This document shows, in pieces, positions 11,316 to 21,720 of a stretch of DNA of 64,000 nt. Below the pieces are notes generated by a model. It saw only the letters and a list, made by a program, of their open reading frames with translations. It was not told the origin of the DNA and ran no database searches. Origin of the DNA: Aphelocoma coerulescens (Eukaryota > Chordata > Aves > Passeriformes > Corvidae); contig NW_027183804.1 in assembly GCF_041296385.1 (NCBI RefSeq), forward strand, positions 124,001 to 188,000, in the 5' to 3' direction. Every line of letters begins with the position of its first letter. The first letter of the stretch is position 1. A program made the translations under genes and the position numbers.

Positions 11316-11973
11316 TGTTATAAACATATATTATATTAGCTTCTCGCAAAGTATAAAGTAGATATTATATAACGTTAGAAATGCTTTCTGCTGTGTGGAT
11401 GTAGTTTTCTCTCTTTTTAGCAAGAATGTTAGCAAGTGTGAGCACGTAAGATAACCTCCAAACGAACAGAGGATGAGGCCCGAAAAGCTGCTAATCAACA
11501 CTTTGTCTAGGGAGCAAAAGGGCCCAAAGGCTACTCCGCCCGGAGAACGGGCGGCCAGGAGAGTCCGGGAGATTTTATCACCACTCTGCCCGGAGAGACG
11601 AAGAGGCCCAAAGCTGCAATCAGCCCTGACTGTCTGGAGAATTAAGAAATCCACCCTACCATCGACTCTTGCCTAGCGGGCCCAACCCCAAGAATCAAGA
11701 GAAATAAAACCACAAGGCAGAAGACTAGGCACGCTCTAAAAAGGCGGAACCAAGGAGTGGCCATGCAGAACAGCTCCAGGAAAAGTTTTAATATGAATAA
11801 AGAACAGACAGTAAAAACGGTATAAAAAGGACTGACCTCTGGCATCAGGTGTGCTCTTGGCAGAGCGCCAAGGCAACTGGCTGTTACCCCGTTGCTTTAT
11901 TTGATGTGTCTCTTATTGTCTTTATATTAAACCCCTTTAAATTCTCACAGGAGAGTGAACTTCGTTTTTCACA
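11316..11973 (+). repeat. ERV A 3' LTR, arm 1
   Basis: 658 bp, with the same ends and internal signals as the 5' LTR and a 4-bp CTCT gain near 11,410. Roughly 20 substitutions separate it from the 5' LTR, giving about 3% divergence since integration. Confidence 0.95.
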
Positions 11974-11984
11974 GAGAGAAGTTG

Positions 11985-12960
11985 TTCCCCCTGACAGCAA
12001 AGCTCCAACTACGGTGTCGCTTATGTCCTTCCCAGGACGGGCGGGAAAACGCCTCGGCGCAGCGCAGCGCTGGCCGGGAGCGGCCGGCACGGCACCGAGC
12101 GCGCTCCCCACTCCCTCCCGCCCGCGCCGCTGCGGAGACCCCGGGTTCGCCGGAATCGGCCACATGCTGCACGGAGGGCAGCGCGGCAAAGGCGGCCTCC
12201 CCTCGTCGCCCGGGGAAGGCCGGCCTCGGATCCCCGCTCTCTCCACCGGCACGGGCAGTGCCAGCAGCCTCTCGCTGTGGTCGCCGCTGGCCGAAAGCCT
12301 CGCCGCGCACCGCCCGGCCGGCCCCGCCGCTCCGCGGGGTCACACGGCACCTGCCGTGGGCGGCCGCCGAGCGACAGGAAGCAGAAGCGCTCACCGCCGC
12401 GCCGCTCGCCGCCCCGCCCGGGCGCTCCTCTCCTCGCGCTACCACGATGGCGCCGGCCCGCCCCGCCTTCCCCGTCGCCTGCGGCGCAACGCGGCTGCTC
12501 CGAGCCACGCAGCACGCGTGCGGCCGGGCCCTGCCGAGCTGCCGGCGGAGCCGGGGCACAGCCCGGGCGGGAGAGCTTCCGGCGAGGCTGGGCGGGCGGC
12601 GAGCGCGGCCGAGCGTGAGCGCGCCCAGGCGGGCGGCGGGCGGCGGCGCGATGGAGAGCTAGATGGAGGCGGCAGCACCGCGCGGCATAAAATAGCTGAT
12701 CGTCCGGCAGCCGCCCGCTCCGCAGCCCCTCGGCTGCTGTCGAGAAGGGCCCCGGCCCTGGCCGCGCCGGTGGCGAGGCGGCTCCGCAGCCCGCGGGCAG
12801 CCCTGGCGGGGCAGGGGAGCACTGCGGGCAGCCCCGGGGCCGCGCAGCCGTCTGCAACGCGCGGTGGGAGCCGCTGGGAACTATTTTACACGTCCCGGGG
12901 GGCTGGAGAGGAGCACGGAGACCACGCGGCAGGTCGCTGCCGTTAGGGAAAATTAATCCA
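11985..12960. promoter_or_regulatory. CpG island of unknown affiliation, arm 1
   Basis: About 1 kb, very GC- and CpG-rich, with GC boxes on both strands, an ATGGCGCC element near 12,447 and a TATA-like CATAAAATAG near 12,685. This looks like a housekeeping-type, possibly bidirectional promoter. All six frames stay open for long distances because GC-rich DNA lacks stop codons, so the long frames are not evidence of coding. A short frame from 12,447 begins MAPARPAF and is rich in Ala and Arg, like a mitochondrial presequence, but I cannot match it to a gene. The island is nearly identical in all three copies. Confidence 0.75.
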
Positions 12961-12982
12961 CGATGCCTGAGGTTTATATCCG

Positions 12983-13443
12983 AAAAGGAGACAGAGGAGT
13001 CCTGCAACATTCTTCGACTACAGGGAGAGTCCATGGGGCTTTTCCCATGGCGTCTGTCAAACGGTTGCGGGATGCAGCCCCCTTTTGATGCCAAGTTCCC
13101 GGCCACAGCACCCTCTTCCTTTTCCCCACTGGCTGAGGTATTCGGGAGATACAGACTTCCGGAACTGCCTACTCTATGCGCCCCCCTCTAATATGCACCC
13201 CCCTCTTGGCATCGAGAAGAAAGAAAAGAACCCCATTCCTAATGCTCTTAAGTCTTTGTTGCCTTGCTCTAGGTTCAGGAATTTAACACGGCCTTGATTA
13301 ATCAACAGTCTCTGATGATTAGTAACAGTTCTAGAGAACTCCTAGTTTCTTCTGTTACTTCACTAGCCATAACTTCCTAGCCTTGTCTACAGGCCGATTC
13401 ACACGGTCTCTTTGTAAAGACTCATCCATCTCATTCCTTTTAA
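12983..13443 (-). repeat. ERV B 3' LTR, arm 1
   Basis: 461 bp, matched to 16,646-17,084 over its length at clearly lower identity than the ERV A LTR pair, so ERV B is older. The preceding polypurine run (reverse strand, about 13,444-13,458) supports its being the downstream LTR. The canonical TG start is altered to TT here. Confidence 0.85.
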
Positions 13444-13453
13444 TCCCTCCTCT

Positions 13454-15154
13454 TTTTATTTGCTCTGTATTTGCCTTTACAAACCTTAATTACCATGGAT
13501 TTAATTTTTTCTTCTGGAGTCTTCTTGGGTTTTGCTATTATTTGCAGTGACATCCTTTTCTGTCCTTTTGTAGTCATTTCTGGATCAGGTAGGCATGGCT
13601 GCTAGCGGCATCCCCTTGAGCACCTGCTGAAAGAGCTGCAGCCAGCATGGTGTCACACATGGTAAAAAGATGAGAATTGCGATAGCATATAAGAGGAGGA
13701 ATCGTATTCATTTAGCTCAGAGCTGGCCAGTTAACCATGAAAACATGTCCCATCCCCATCCTTTCAACATTTGGACAGGTCCACGAGCTGACGTTATTTC
13801 CTTTGTTATTTGTTTGACCACTTTTCCGCTGTCATCTGCTTGCAAACAGCAGCTCGAGTCATTTAATTTCCCACAAACTCCTCCTTCTTCTGCTAACAGA
13901 TAATCTAATACCATCCAATGTTGAATTACCGCTTTCCTCATTTAAGTGGGTTGCTCAGCAAAAAGGTCAAGCGCTGTGGCTGGCTGGTTGGTAATTATTT
14001 CTGAGACAGCTTGTAACCTAATTATCTCCTTCAAATGATAAATGGGTTCCCAGGCATCTGGGATTAATTCCTTAGGTTTCCAAGGGGCTGGTCCATCGTG
14101 TTGGGTAACTTGTTCTGTTGGCCGTTCATCATTTCCCCGTTTTGGGGTGCTCCCTCCAGCCAGGGCTGCATCAGCTGACTGCTTTTCTCTAATTAAATCA
14201 TCACAGATTTTGATTCCTAAGCGATTTCCCAGAACTTGTAGTAGCAAAAAGAACAACAGTCTACTAAATATACCATATCCCTGACCAGTTTGGAGGTAAC
14301 CTGAGCTAAGCATGTTGGCCACAAATCCAATACTGTCCTTTCAAAGCCCGTGTTCCATTAGCAAAGGAACCTACCCATGGTCATCAATTGGTGGCTCAAA
14401 ATACAGCAGGATTCCCGGGCCTAACGGTCCTCCAACAAGAGTTGCCCCACCATAAGGGTCCCAGCATTTGCATTTCCAAGCTCCCGCACAGGGTTCCCAC
14501 CTACATTTACATCTGCAAGCTGCTTGGTTGGATTTGGAGCAGAACTCACTAAAAGGCTTTGAGTTCCAATCCGGTGTGGCCATTCCCACTGATAATCACA
14601 AACAACATGTCTTCTACTTGTGGAATTTTTGTGGGGACTGCTCAAAAACAGGTGGTCAAAAAAACCCCTTGTCCCTCCCCATTGCTTTACAGGCTTCCAA
14701 ATATTTTTGGTAAGTGTGATAAGAACGCCTTACGCAGCTACTGTTAGTGAGCCGAACAGGTATTTGATTGCATTTGCCTTGATATTTGGAACAATTGGAA
14801 GGAGGGCAATTGGGGGTCCAAACCCAGTTGTTCAAGCCCAGAGGGAAAGTCAATTGACAATTGCCTTTTCCTACATAGACACGCCCTATCCTATTAGGCA
14901 ATAAGTGCCTGTTGGAGAAGAATGAAGTGGCCGTGAACTTCCTTCTTTGGCCCCAAATCCCATCCCACTGTGGCCCTCACATTGACCCACCATTTAGGTT
15001 CAGCTGGGCTAGCCAACTATGGCCACTCTTCAGATCCTCCTGGCCTTCCACAGAGCCAGCAATTGCTAAGGTTAAAAACTTTTGCTACTTCTTCTCCTAA
15101 GGCTGCAAATTGATTCTCCCACTCCTGGCCTAAACTCAGCTGACCATATCAAAG
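13454..15154 (-). pseudogene. env: ERV B env remnant, arm 1
   Basis: Reverse-strand envelope relic. The surface subunit has a CWLC motif at 15,051-15,062 inside an asparagine-containing context like that of ERV A. Several cysteine-rich blocks follow in alternating frames. The transmembrane subunit (13,717-13,941) has LLAEEGGVC and C-X7-CC, followed by a hydrophobic anchor and a tail resembling ERV A. Frameshifts and stops break it repeatedly. In arm 1 a Trp codon is retained near 13,733 where arm 2 has a stop. Confidence 0.85.
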
Positions 15155-15598
15155 TAGAATTAGTAAGGAAAATGTTTTAATAGTGTCATCTAATTAGCTA
15201 GTCTAATTTTCCCCTTGTCTTCTGCAGCACCTGTGGCAATTGAAGACACAGAAACCACTTAACGTAACAAAATGGCCACAAGTATTAGCCCCCAAGTGAG
15301 TGGAGATTCTAGAGGAGGGATGCCTTTACAGTCTATTTCAGCAGACGGTCTGAAGGTAGGACTGCGGGGCTTCTTCCGATGTCGAAGCACTGCCTACTGC
15401 TCCGGCCCACTCCTGCAGAGTGTCAGTCACGGCCTCCCGGCCTTCTCCTCCAGCTGAGATGTGCAAATCTCTGAGGCTTCAGAGACCTTGACCCAAGAGT
15501 GACGGGTTCACCTGTGTTCAGCTTACTTGACGGCTGTTTTCTGTCGTCAGTGACACTTGGAATGGGCCACGCCATTTCACCAGCACTGGCGCTTCTTT

Positions 15599-16310
15599 CT
15601 ACTCCTTAATTAGGACTCAATCTCCTGGTTGGATGTTAAAAGCAGCAAAGTCCAAAGGCCGGGCTTGCGCCAGCTGAGTTTCCTGTTGAAGGGGTTTCAC
15701 AAGAAGCAGGATCCTGGCCACAGATGGTTTTAAAAATGCATCACTTGCCTCTACCCCCCCCACTGGGTGGAGACTTACCAGGAGGGCAATTGCAAACAAC
15801 GATTGAAAGGGAGATAACTGAATCTCTCTTCTGGGTTGGGCCCTCATTCTCACCAAAGCCAATGTCCAAAGCCCTACCCATGGCATCTTGGTTTCTATTA
15901 CCAGCTTCAAAAGGTGTTTATTTCTCTCTTCATTGTTTTCTACCCGAGCCGAGCTCTGGGGGTGCCAGGGCCTATGGAGGTTCCATTGTGTTCCTAAAGA
16001 AGCCAAAACCCCTTGAAGGATCTTTCCTGCAAAATGAGTTCCCCTATCTGAATCTATTGCTTCTACAATGCTGTATCTTGGAATGATTTGTTCCAAAAAT
16101 GCCTTAAGAACAGATCCTGTCATTACTGAAGTAGTTGGAAATACTTCTGGCCACCTTGCTAGCTGACATACGATTACCAGAAGATATTAAGCCTTGCCAC
16201 TTGGGGCATCTCCGGAAAATCCACCTGGCATCTTTGGAAGGGCCATGCAGCCCAAGGCCTCCCTCCTCTAGCAAGTTACTTTGTAACTTGGCTGTTGGCT
16301 TTAGCACAGA
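15599..16310 (-). pseudogene. pol: ERV B integrase fragment, arm 1
   Basis: Reverse-strand integrase core. The first catalytic Asp sits in QVDF (codon 16,219-16,221). The second lies in SDRGTHF (16,046-16,048) and the Glu at 15,938-15,940. The first Asp is in a different frame from the other two, so a frameshift or small deletion separates them near 16,130. A second-cysteine-pair remnant (CLIC) lies just upstream. The C-terminal half is one frame of about 170 residues ending near 15,600. The rest of pol is deleted. Confidence 0.85.
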
Positions 16311-16645
16311 TCAAGCAACCTTCAACAGCTCCTTTTGCCAGTCTAAAAAGACCCCCAGCAACATACATCATGAGATAGGCTTCTGCCAATCCTCAGGAAG
16401 TGCAAGAACTCTCTTAATGGAGTTGCTTTAATATTGGTAGGGCCAAAGGTTCTGGTATCTCTTGTTTGCCATCCCTTGGAAACCAATTCTTGCCTTTTTT
16501 CTCTGCCACACGACTTTTAACTGTATGTCAAACTGCTGTGGTAGAAAAGACAGCTTCCTGGGCAGTGATGGAGTCACGGGGAGCAAAGGGGGCATCTTGG
16601 AGAGTTCTGGCAGAAGTGTGGCTTTCTGAGTTTCTTCATCCACCA

Positions 16646-17084
16646 AAAAGGAGACAGAGGAGTCCTGTAACATTCTTCAACTCCAGGGAGAGGCCATGGG
16701 GCTTTTGCCATGGAGTCTCTCAAATGATTGCGGGAAGCAGCCCCCTTCTGATGTTAAGTTCCTGGCAACAGCACCCTCTGAGGTACTCGGGAATTACAGA
16801 CTTCCGGAACTGCCTACTCTATGCCCCCCTCTAATATGCACTCCCCTTTTGGAATGGAAAAGGAAGAAAACCAAACTATTCCTAATGCTGGGAAGTCTTT
16901 GCTGCCTTGCTCTAGGTTCAGGAATTTAGCAGGGCCTTGGCTGAGCAACAGTCTCTGTTGATTAGTAACAGTTTCTAGAACGAATACTTTCTTCTGTTAC
17001 TTCCCCCCCTGTAAATTCCTAGCCTTGTCTAAGGAGAGATTCACACGGTCTCTTTGTAAAGACACATCTATCTTATTCCTTTCA
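16646..17084 (-). repeat. ERV B 5' LTR, arm 1
   Basis: 439 bp beginning (reverse strand) TGAAAGGAATAAG and ending at CTCCTTTT. The following bases TGGTGGATGAAG may be a decayed primer binding site, but I could not assign a tRNA. Confidence 0.8.
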
Positions 17085-17151
17085 CTCCCACACCTTCCTT
17101 GCGGTGGAACGGCTCTCCCCGGCACAGCACCTGGCACAAAACCCCCGTATA

Positions 17152-17211
17152 CGCACACACACACCTGCACTTACCCTGCACTCTACTGCACACACACACA
17201 CACACACACCT
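17152..17211. repeat. (CA)n microsatellites, arm 1
   Basis: Two CA runs separated by about 25 bases. The copy at 28,912-28,971 in arm 2 and the one near 56,398-56,455 in copy 3 differ in repeat number. Confidence 0.9.
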
Positions 17212-17259
17212 CCCGCACACTAACACCCCCTCCACATCCCCACCATGCTACTTGCAGTG

Positions 17260-18440
17260 GCCCCGCCCCTGCCATCCCCACCGGCTGGCAGCACCCACTC
17301 CTCGCATGCTTCCCCATGCCTTGCATTTCCTTGCTGCCCCCTCTGTAGCCTTCCCTCAACCTGCCTTTTCTCCCCTGCCTTGCACTGACTTGCTCACCCA
17401 TCCCCCACCTGACTTCCTTTCACATTCGTCTAGGTCTGGCCTCATCTTTCCTTTTCCTTCTAGGACCCTCATTGCCTTGCCTCGCCTCGCAAAGCCACCA
17501 CTTGCCTTGCCTTGCCCTTGAACCCCTCCCTTGCCTTGCATGACCTTGCTCACCCCTCCCCCACCTGGAATTCAACACCCCTTTTCAATGACATTTCTGG
17601 GCCTTGCCCTGCCCTTTCTGCTCCTCCGAGGAATCTCAAAGCTCTCAAGCATCTCCGGTGTTTCAGGATCCCATGAGAGGAAGACCAGGGGAGGACGCAT
17701 GTTGCCACACTCATCTCTGTGGGCAGCCTTTGTCTGGGAGCAATCCTTGCATGTCTTGAACCTTGGAGGGGCAATTCACATTTTGCCCTTGAGCTCGGGG
17801 ACCAGAAAGAGAGTTCTTTTGCATACAAGGGAAAGCAGGTAGCTCAAGTCTTTTAGGTACAGAGGAGAGATGACCCACGCGGGATCAAGGCCACACAGAG
17901 CACTTGGTCCTGGCCACTTTTGTGCACCAGCAGTCCTTGAATGTACTTCTCACCTGCCTTGCCTGGCCTTGCCTTGGCAACACAACACTTGCCTTGCCTT
18001 GCCCTGCTAGCCCTCTGTAGCCTTGCATTCCTTTGCAGGGCCCTGCCCCGCACATGACCTGCCTACTGTTTTCCTCCAGGGCCTTGGCTTGCTGAGCCCT
18101 TCCTGTTTCTGCCTGGCCTTCCCATCAGTGGCCCTTCCTTTCTACAGCCAGCCTTGCCTCTAACTTCTGGACCTTCTCTTGTCTACCACTCCATTTGCTT
18201 TCCCCTCACTGCTCTGGCCTTGCCTACCTCTCCCTTGACTTGCCCACAATTGCCTGCACTCGGTTTGCAGCGCCTTGCCTGCATGGAAGGCAAGGGAAAG
18301 AGTGGTAGGCCGGGCAAAGCAAAGCCAGCAAGTTGTAGGCAGTGCGAGGCAAGGCAGACGTAGGCAAAGGAAGCAGAGCAAGGGTACCTTAAGAAGAACT
18401 AGACAAGGCAAGGCCAAGAGACTCGGAGTGCCTTTCCTTG
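17260..18440. repeat. CCTTGC low-complexity tract with an internal strand switch, arm 1
   Basis: About 1.2 kb dominated by CCTTGC/TTGCC words. The plus strand carries CCTTGC up to about 18,280 and GCAAGG after it. The switch is centred on a perfect 8-bp stem (18,273-18,280 and 18,288-18,295) with a 7-base loop. The many short frames are products of the repeat and are not genes. Confidence 0.85.
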
Positions 18441-19850
18441 GGAAGGCAAGGACATAGTGCCAGTGTTGCTGGAGCAGATGTTAAGGTACTGTGGGGAGGA
18501 ATAGTCCAGCAAGACATTTCTCTTCTGGCCCCTGTGCGTGTGGGGGCAATTGTTGGACATATTCAATACTGGAGGCGGATCAGTCGCTGGATGTGTTGTA
18601 TTTTGGAGGAGGGGATGCCGTTTCTTTGGAGATGGGCTTGTAGTTGCTCTCTTTGGCAAGGAAGGCAGGTTTGGATGTGCACATCAGGTACTCCTAGGGA
18701 TTTTAAAGGCTTTTCCCAACAGGCAGAGCTCTCTCTGGCTTCGAGCTGTTGAGCTGTCAGTGGGAATGCAAAGGCCAAGCTCTTAAGCTATTTGTCCTGG
18801 TGCCTTCAGTGTGTGAGCAGTCCCTGGTGCCGTTGCCTTTGGATCCTGACTCTGGGAGAGGGAAGGCTTAGGATGGTACCTAGAGCTGAGAAGGAGAGTG
18901 CTGAGAACAGCGTGTGTGCTGCTAGTTTGAGGGGTGCAGGTGAAGTTGTAGGCAGCAAGATCTTCCTCAGCTGGCACTGTTTTGAGCCCTGTTTTTGCCA
19001 GATGGTTTCAAGTTGGTGGGCGGAATCTGCGAGAGGGAAAAGATTTGTATGGGCCAAAGAGGTGTGGTGTAAAGAAGAGTGTGCTCTTGGAAGGGGAAGA
19101 TGAGGGCAACCTTTTTGTCCTGACACCGTTGATTTGAGTGCAGGGCCGTTTGCAAGTTGCCTCTGTCTGCCCTTGGGGTGGTTTCGAGCTGGGCCAGGTG
19201 CTTGGCCTTCTTTTGCAAGTCTGCAGCGCCGTCGTGTGGTTGTTTCCATGAGCGCTCACAGTGCCCGGCAAAAAGCGCTTGGCTGGCGCGGCCCCAGTCG
19301 TGTGGAAGCAGTTGGTGGAAGAGCTCCGCTGTGCATCCTGCCTCTTGGAGACATAAAAGGATGTAACCCTGCGCGTAGCGGGGAAGCAAGACGAATCTTT
19401 TCATTGTTGGCTGAGCAGTTTCTAAGCGGCAAAAGTAAAGGCAGTTTCAGCACGGCCTCTTTCTTTCAGAACCTTTTCTGTGCCATCATGAACATGCTCA
19501 ACATGCCACTCGCACCCGCTGAACTGCATCAAAGGCCCTGGAGATAGGCGCTTTCCTTCAAGCTCTCTGTAGCATCCTACCCTCCACCTCTGGCGGATCC
19601 CAAAGCCCTTCCAAACATCCAGCAGCTGCACGCAGAGAACAAGTGCTAGAACAAGGCGTTGGCCTTCCTAGTCCTTTTAAAGTCTGTGAACTAGGCGAAA
19701 CATTCCAGTGAGCAGCACTTTCCTTCGCAACTATATCTAGAGCATCATCACATTCTCTCCAAGTGGGTAAGTCCACCCTTGCAGCGCAGCGTTTGCAGCC
19801 ACAGTTCGGACTGAGAGATAGGCCAGGTGAGAAAGCATTTCTTGACTATC
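18441..19850. other. Transition region between low-complexity tract and tandem array, arm 1
   Basis: About 1.4 kb without a recognisable gene, element or RNA. It is conserved in all copies. Parts may be a highly diverged unit of the array, but I cannot align them confidently. Confidence 0.4.
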
Positions 19851-20330
19851 CCTCTTCTCTGGAAGACTTGATACTCGCAGCGCAACCACGTCCACACACC
19901 TTCAGTGTGGCCAGGTTCAAGCAGCTAGAGCTCCCAGAGATGGGAGAGTCAGGAGAGAAGACGTTCCAAAAGTACCGTGTACTTACAGCAGCATTAAAAC
20001 TGTGCACAGCAGTCTGCAGCACTGTAGACTGCGGCTTCTCCGACAGACGAGCCATCCCATTGTTGCCTCTCGCAGCCTGCTTGCTAGCTGCTCTCCTGAA
20101 GAAAAGAACTAGAAGAAAAAGCCAATGCTGGGCTGCACCTTCCCCTTGCCTTACGTAAAGCCACCTAAACTCCCCGCTGCACTCTCTACTTCCCCTCTCC
20201 TTGGAAGCAACCACTGTGTTTGCTGCATCTCGAAGCCTAAAGTTAAGCGCCAGTGGTTTTGGGGATGGTTGGAAGAGGGATAAGTAGTAGCACAAGTAAG
20301 TAGTTGTTGAACTTCCTCCTTCTCAGTGCT
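19850..20330 (+). repeat. Diverged half-unit (unit 0) of the tandem array, arm 1
   Basis: About 75% similar by eye to the second half of unit A: shared landmarks include CACCTTCA, TGCGGCTTCTC, GCATCTCGAAGC and the GCTAACGTGAA boundary. A 149-residue frame on the reverse strand (19,846-20,295) has LYVRQ and RLSEK blocks in common with frames of the following units. Confidence 0.7.
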
Positions 20331-21720
20331 AACGTGAATTGGGCAGGCAGGCGAGTGCTAGCCACGCTCCTTTCTCAGTTTGTACGCTGCGGTAACGAGT
20401 CCGGTGCTCTGCGCCTTCGTTCGGCCTCTTTAGTACCCATGTCGCTCTTTCATTCAGCCGGAGTCGAAGCGTCGTCTACTTCTCGCCCAGAGAGCACGGT
20501 GCCGGAAGAGAAATGCCCCAGCCGACTGCTTCTGCCGACACACGCCTGGTCTATGCACTTTCCCTCGCAGCGACATACAGCAGCACTTTCGGTCTTTCTT
20601 GTCGTCCAAATGGAAAGGGAAAGATTCTCTGCTATGTCCCGCCCAGAGAACAGTTTTAGGTCAACCAGCACGCCCAGAGCTTGCCCTCGACGCGTGGAAA
20701 CTTGTGTTTGCACCACATTCAAGTGGTAGCCGTCTTTCCTTGACAGGCTGCAGAACGCCGTCAGATCCCGGTGCTCTCTGCACCTGCCTTCTCAGTTCCA
20801 ATACCGCCGCGCACAATACAGCTTTGCAGGAAGCAAACACGCGGATAGTCATGTCGCTCAGAAGAACGTGCCAGGACGAAAAGATGTTCTTCCTTTCTCC
20901 TCGTCGCCCATATTGTGGTGCTGTATTAAAAGCCTTGGCCAGCGAAAGGCTAATCCAGCAAGTGTTTCTCACCTGATGCATTTCGCTGAGGGAGAGCTGA
21001 GGAAAATCCTTGCACAGCACACTGCGGATGCGTGCAGTACACATGCTGAAGAGAGCCACAGCTAAAAGCAATCGCTGGGCTTCAGTTCTGTCCAGACGGC
21101 AGAAGGCGAAGAACGAAGCAGCTGGGCACCGCGTTAACGTACTCAGTGGACCGAATTTCAAATGTCCAGCCAAGAGCTGCTTCACAAGCAGATTCAGCTG
21201 AGAATGCTCTGGATGGTTCACAAAGTAAGGCGTAGCCGTTGCACTCTATCACACTATCAGGCCAGAAGAAGTTTCTTACACCTTCAATGCTGCAGAGTCC
21301 ATGCAGCTGGAGCACACGCAGTAGGACGCGTCCAGATAGACGGCGTTCTTCAAGTACCCCCCTCCTCCAAGCAGCCTTGAAACTGAGCACAACACACTGC
21401 GGCTCGGGAGCTTCCTTCTCAGATAGACGTGCCGTCACGTTATTCACTCTCGCAGCTCCGTTGCCCACTTGCAGCAGGTGCTACCAAAGCAAAATGCTCC
21501 AGAAGTAAAAAGCACTGCTGAGCAAACCTTTTCCTTTGCCTCACGTAAAGCACTGTAAACTGTCCGCTGCACTCTTTATTTCCATTCTCCGCTGCATCTA
21601 CCACTGTCATCTCTGCATCTCGAAGCATAAGCTCGGCACAATTCTTCCCAGGGAAAGCAGGGAAAGAGAAATAGGTAGCAGCACAAGTAGCTGCAAGTGG
21701 AACTTTTGTTTTCAACTGCT
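20331..21720 (+). repeat. Tandem unit A, 1,390 bp, arm 1
   Basis: First full unit of the array, set from AACGTGAA to the next AACGTGAA. The arm-arm near-identity ends inside it at about 20,725. Its reverse strand holds a 128-residue frame (21,082-21,468). Several other frames on both strands are also open, so coding is unproven. Confidence 0.9.

Larger units (their letters stand above)
1882..11973 (+). mobile_element. ERV A, 10.1-kb gammaretrovirus-like (ERV1) provirus, arm 1
   Basis: A complete provirus layout: 5' LTR, PBS, leader, gag, pol, env, polypurine tract, 3' LTR. The host bases just outside are GAGG (1,878-1,881) and GAGA (11,974-11,977), a 4-bp target duplication with one later change; copy 3 has a single GAGG at the unoccupied site. 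Class I (gamma-like) assignment rests on gag and pol sharing one frame across a UAG, a proline-tRNA-like PBS, a gamma-type capsid and polymerase, and a 4-bp duplication. All three genes are broken. Confidence 0.95.
12983..17084 (-). mobile_element. ERV B, 4.1-kb internally deleted gamma-like provirus, arm 1
   Basis: Two LTRs of about 440-460 bp (12,983-13,443 and 16,646-17,084) flank an env remnant and part of integrase, on the strand opposite to ERV A. Gag, protease, RT and RNase H are absent. Env shares the CXXC and C-X7-CC plan of ERV A, so the two are related families. The element is also in arm 2 and copy 3 and so predates the amplification. No clean target duplication is seen. Confidence 0.9.
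1..20725 (+). repeat. Palindrome arm 1 (left arm of a 46-kb inverted repeat)
   Basis: Read on the other strand, this segment reappears at 25,378-46,113. Landmarks pair at a nearly constant coordinate sum: 46,114 over the outer 11 kb, 46,113-46,123 further in, and 46,103 near the inner end, so only small indels separate the arms. Base 1 pairs with 46,113 inside the ERVK integrase remnant, so the arm continues left of the window. Identity falls abruptly near 20,725, inside the tandem array. The arm carries an ERVK remnant, ERV A, a CpG island, ERV B, a low-complexity tract and the start of the tandem array. Confidence 0.97.

Noticed and set aside
11849..13106. Overlapping frames of 235-378 residues on both strands in the CpG island (also at 33,008-34,158 and 51,194-52,351)
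   Set aside because: Several mutually overlapping frames on both strands are open at once, as expected when GC-rich DNA lacks stop codons. Their residues are Ala, Arg, Pro and Gly dominated, and one frame runs straight into LTR sequence.
18154..18460. Possible CRISPR-like regular repeats (CCTTGC/GCAAGG)
   Set aside because: Spacing is irregular, the words are only 5-6 bp, there are no unique spacers and the context is eukaryotic.
17025..18660. Many frames of 60-140 residues in the CCTTGC tract
   Set aside because: They are translations of low-complexity repeat and occur on both strands.
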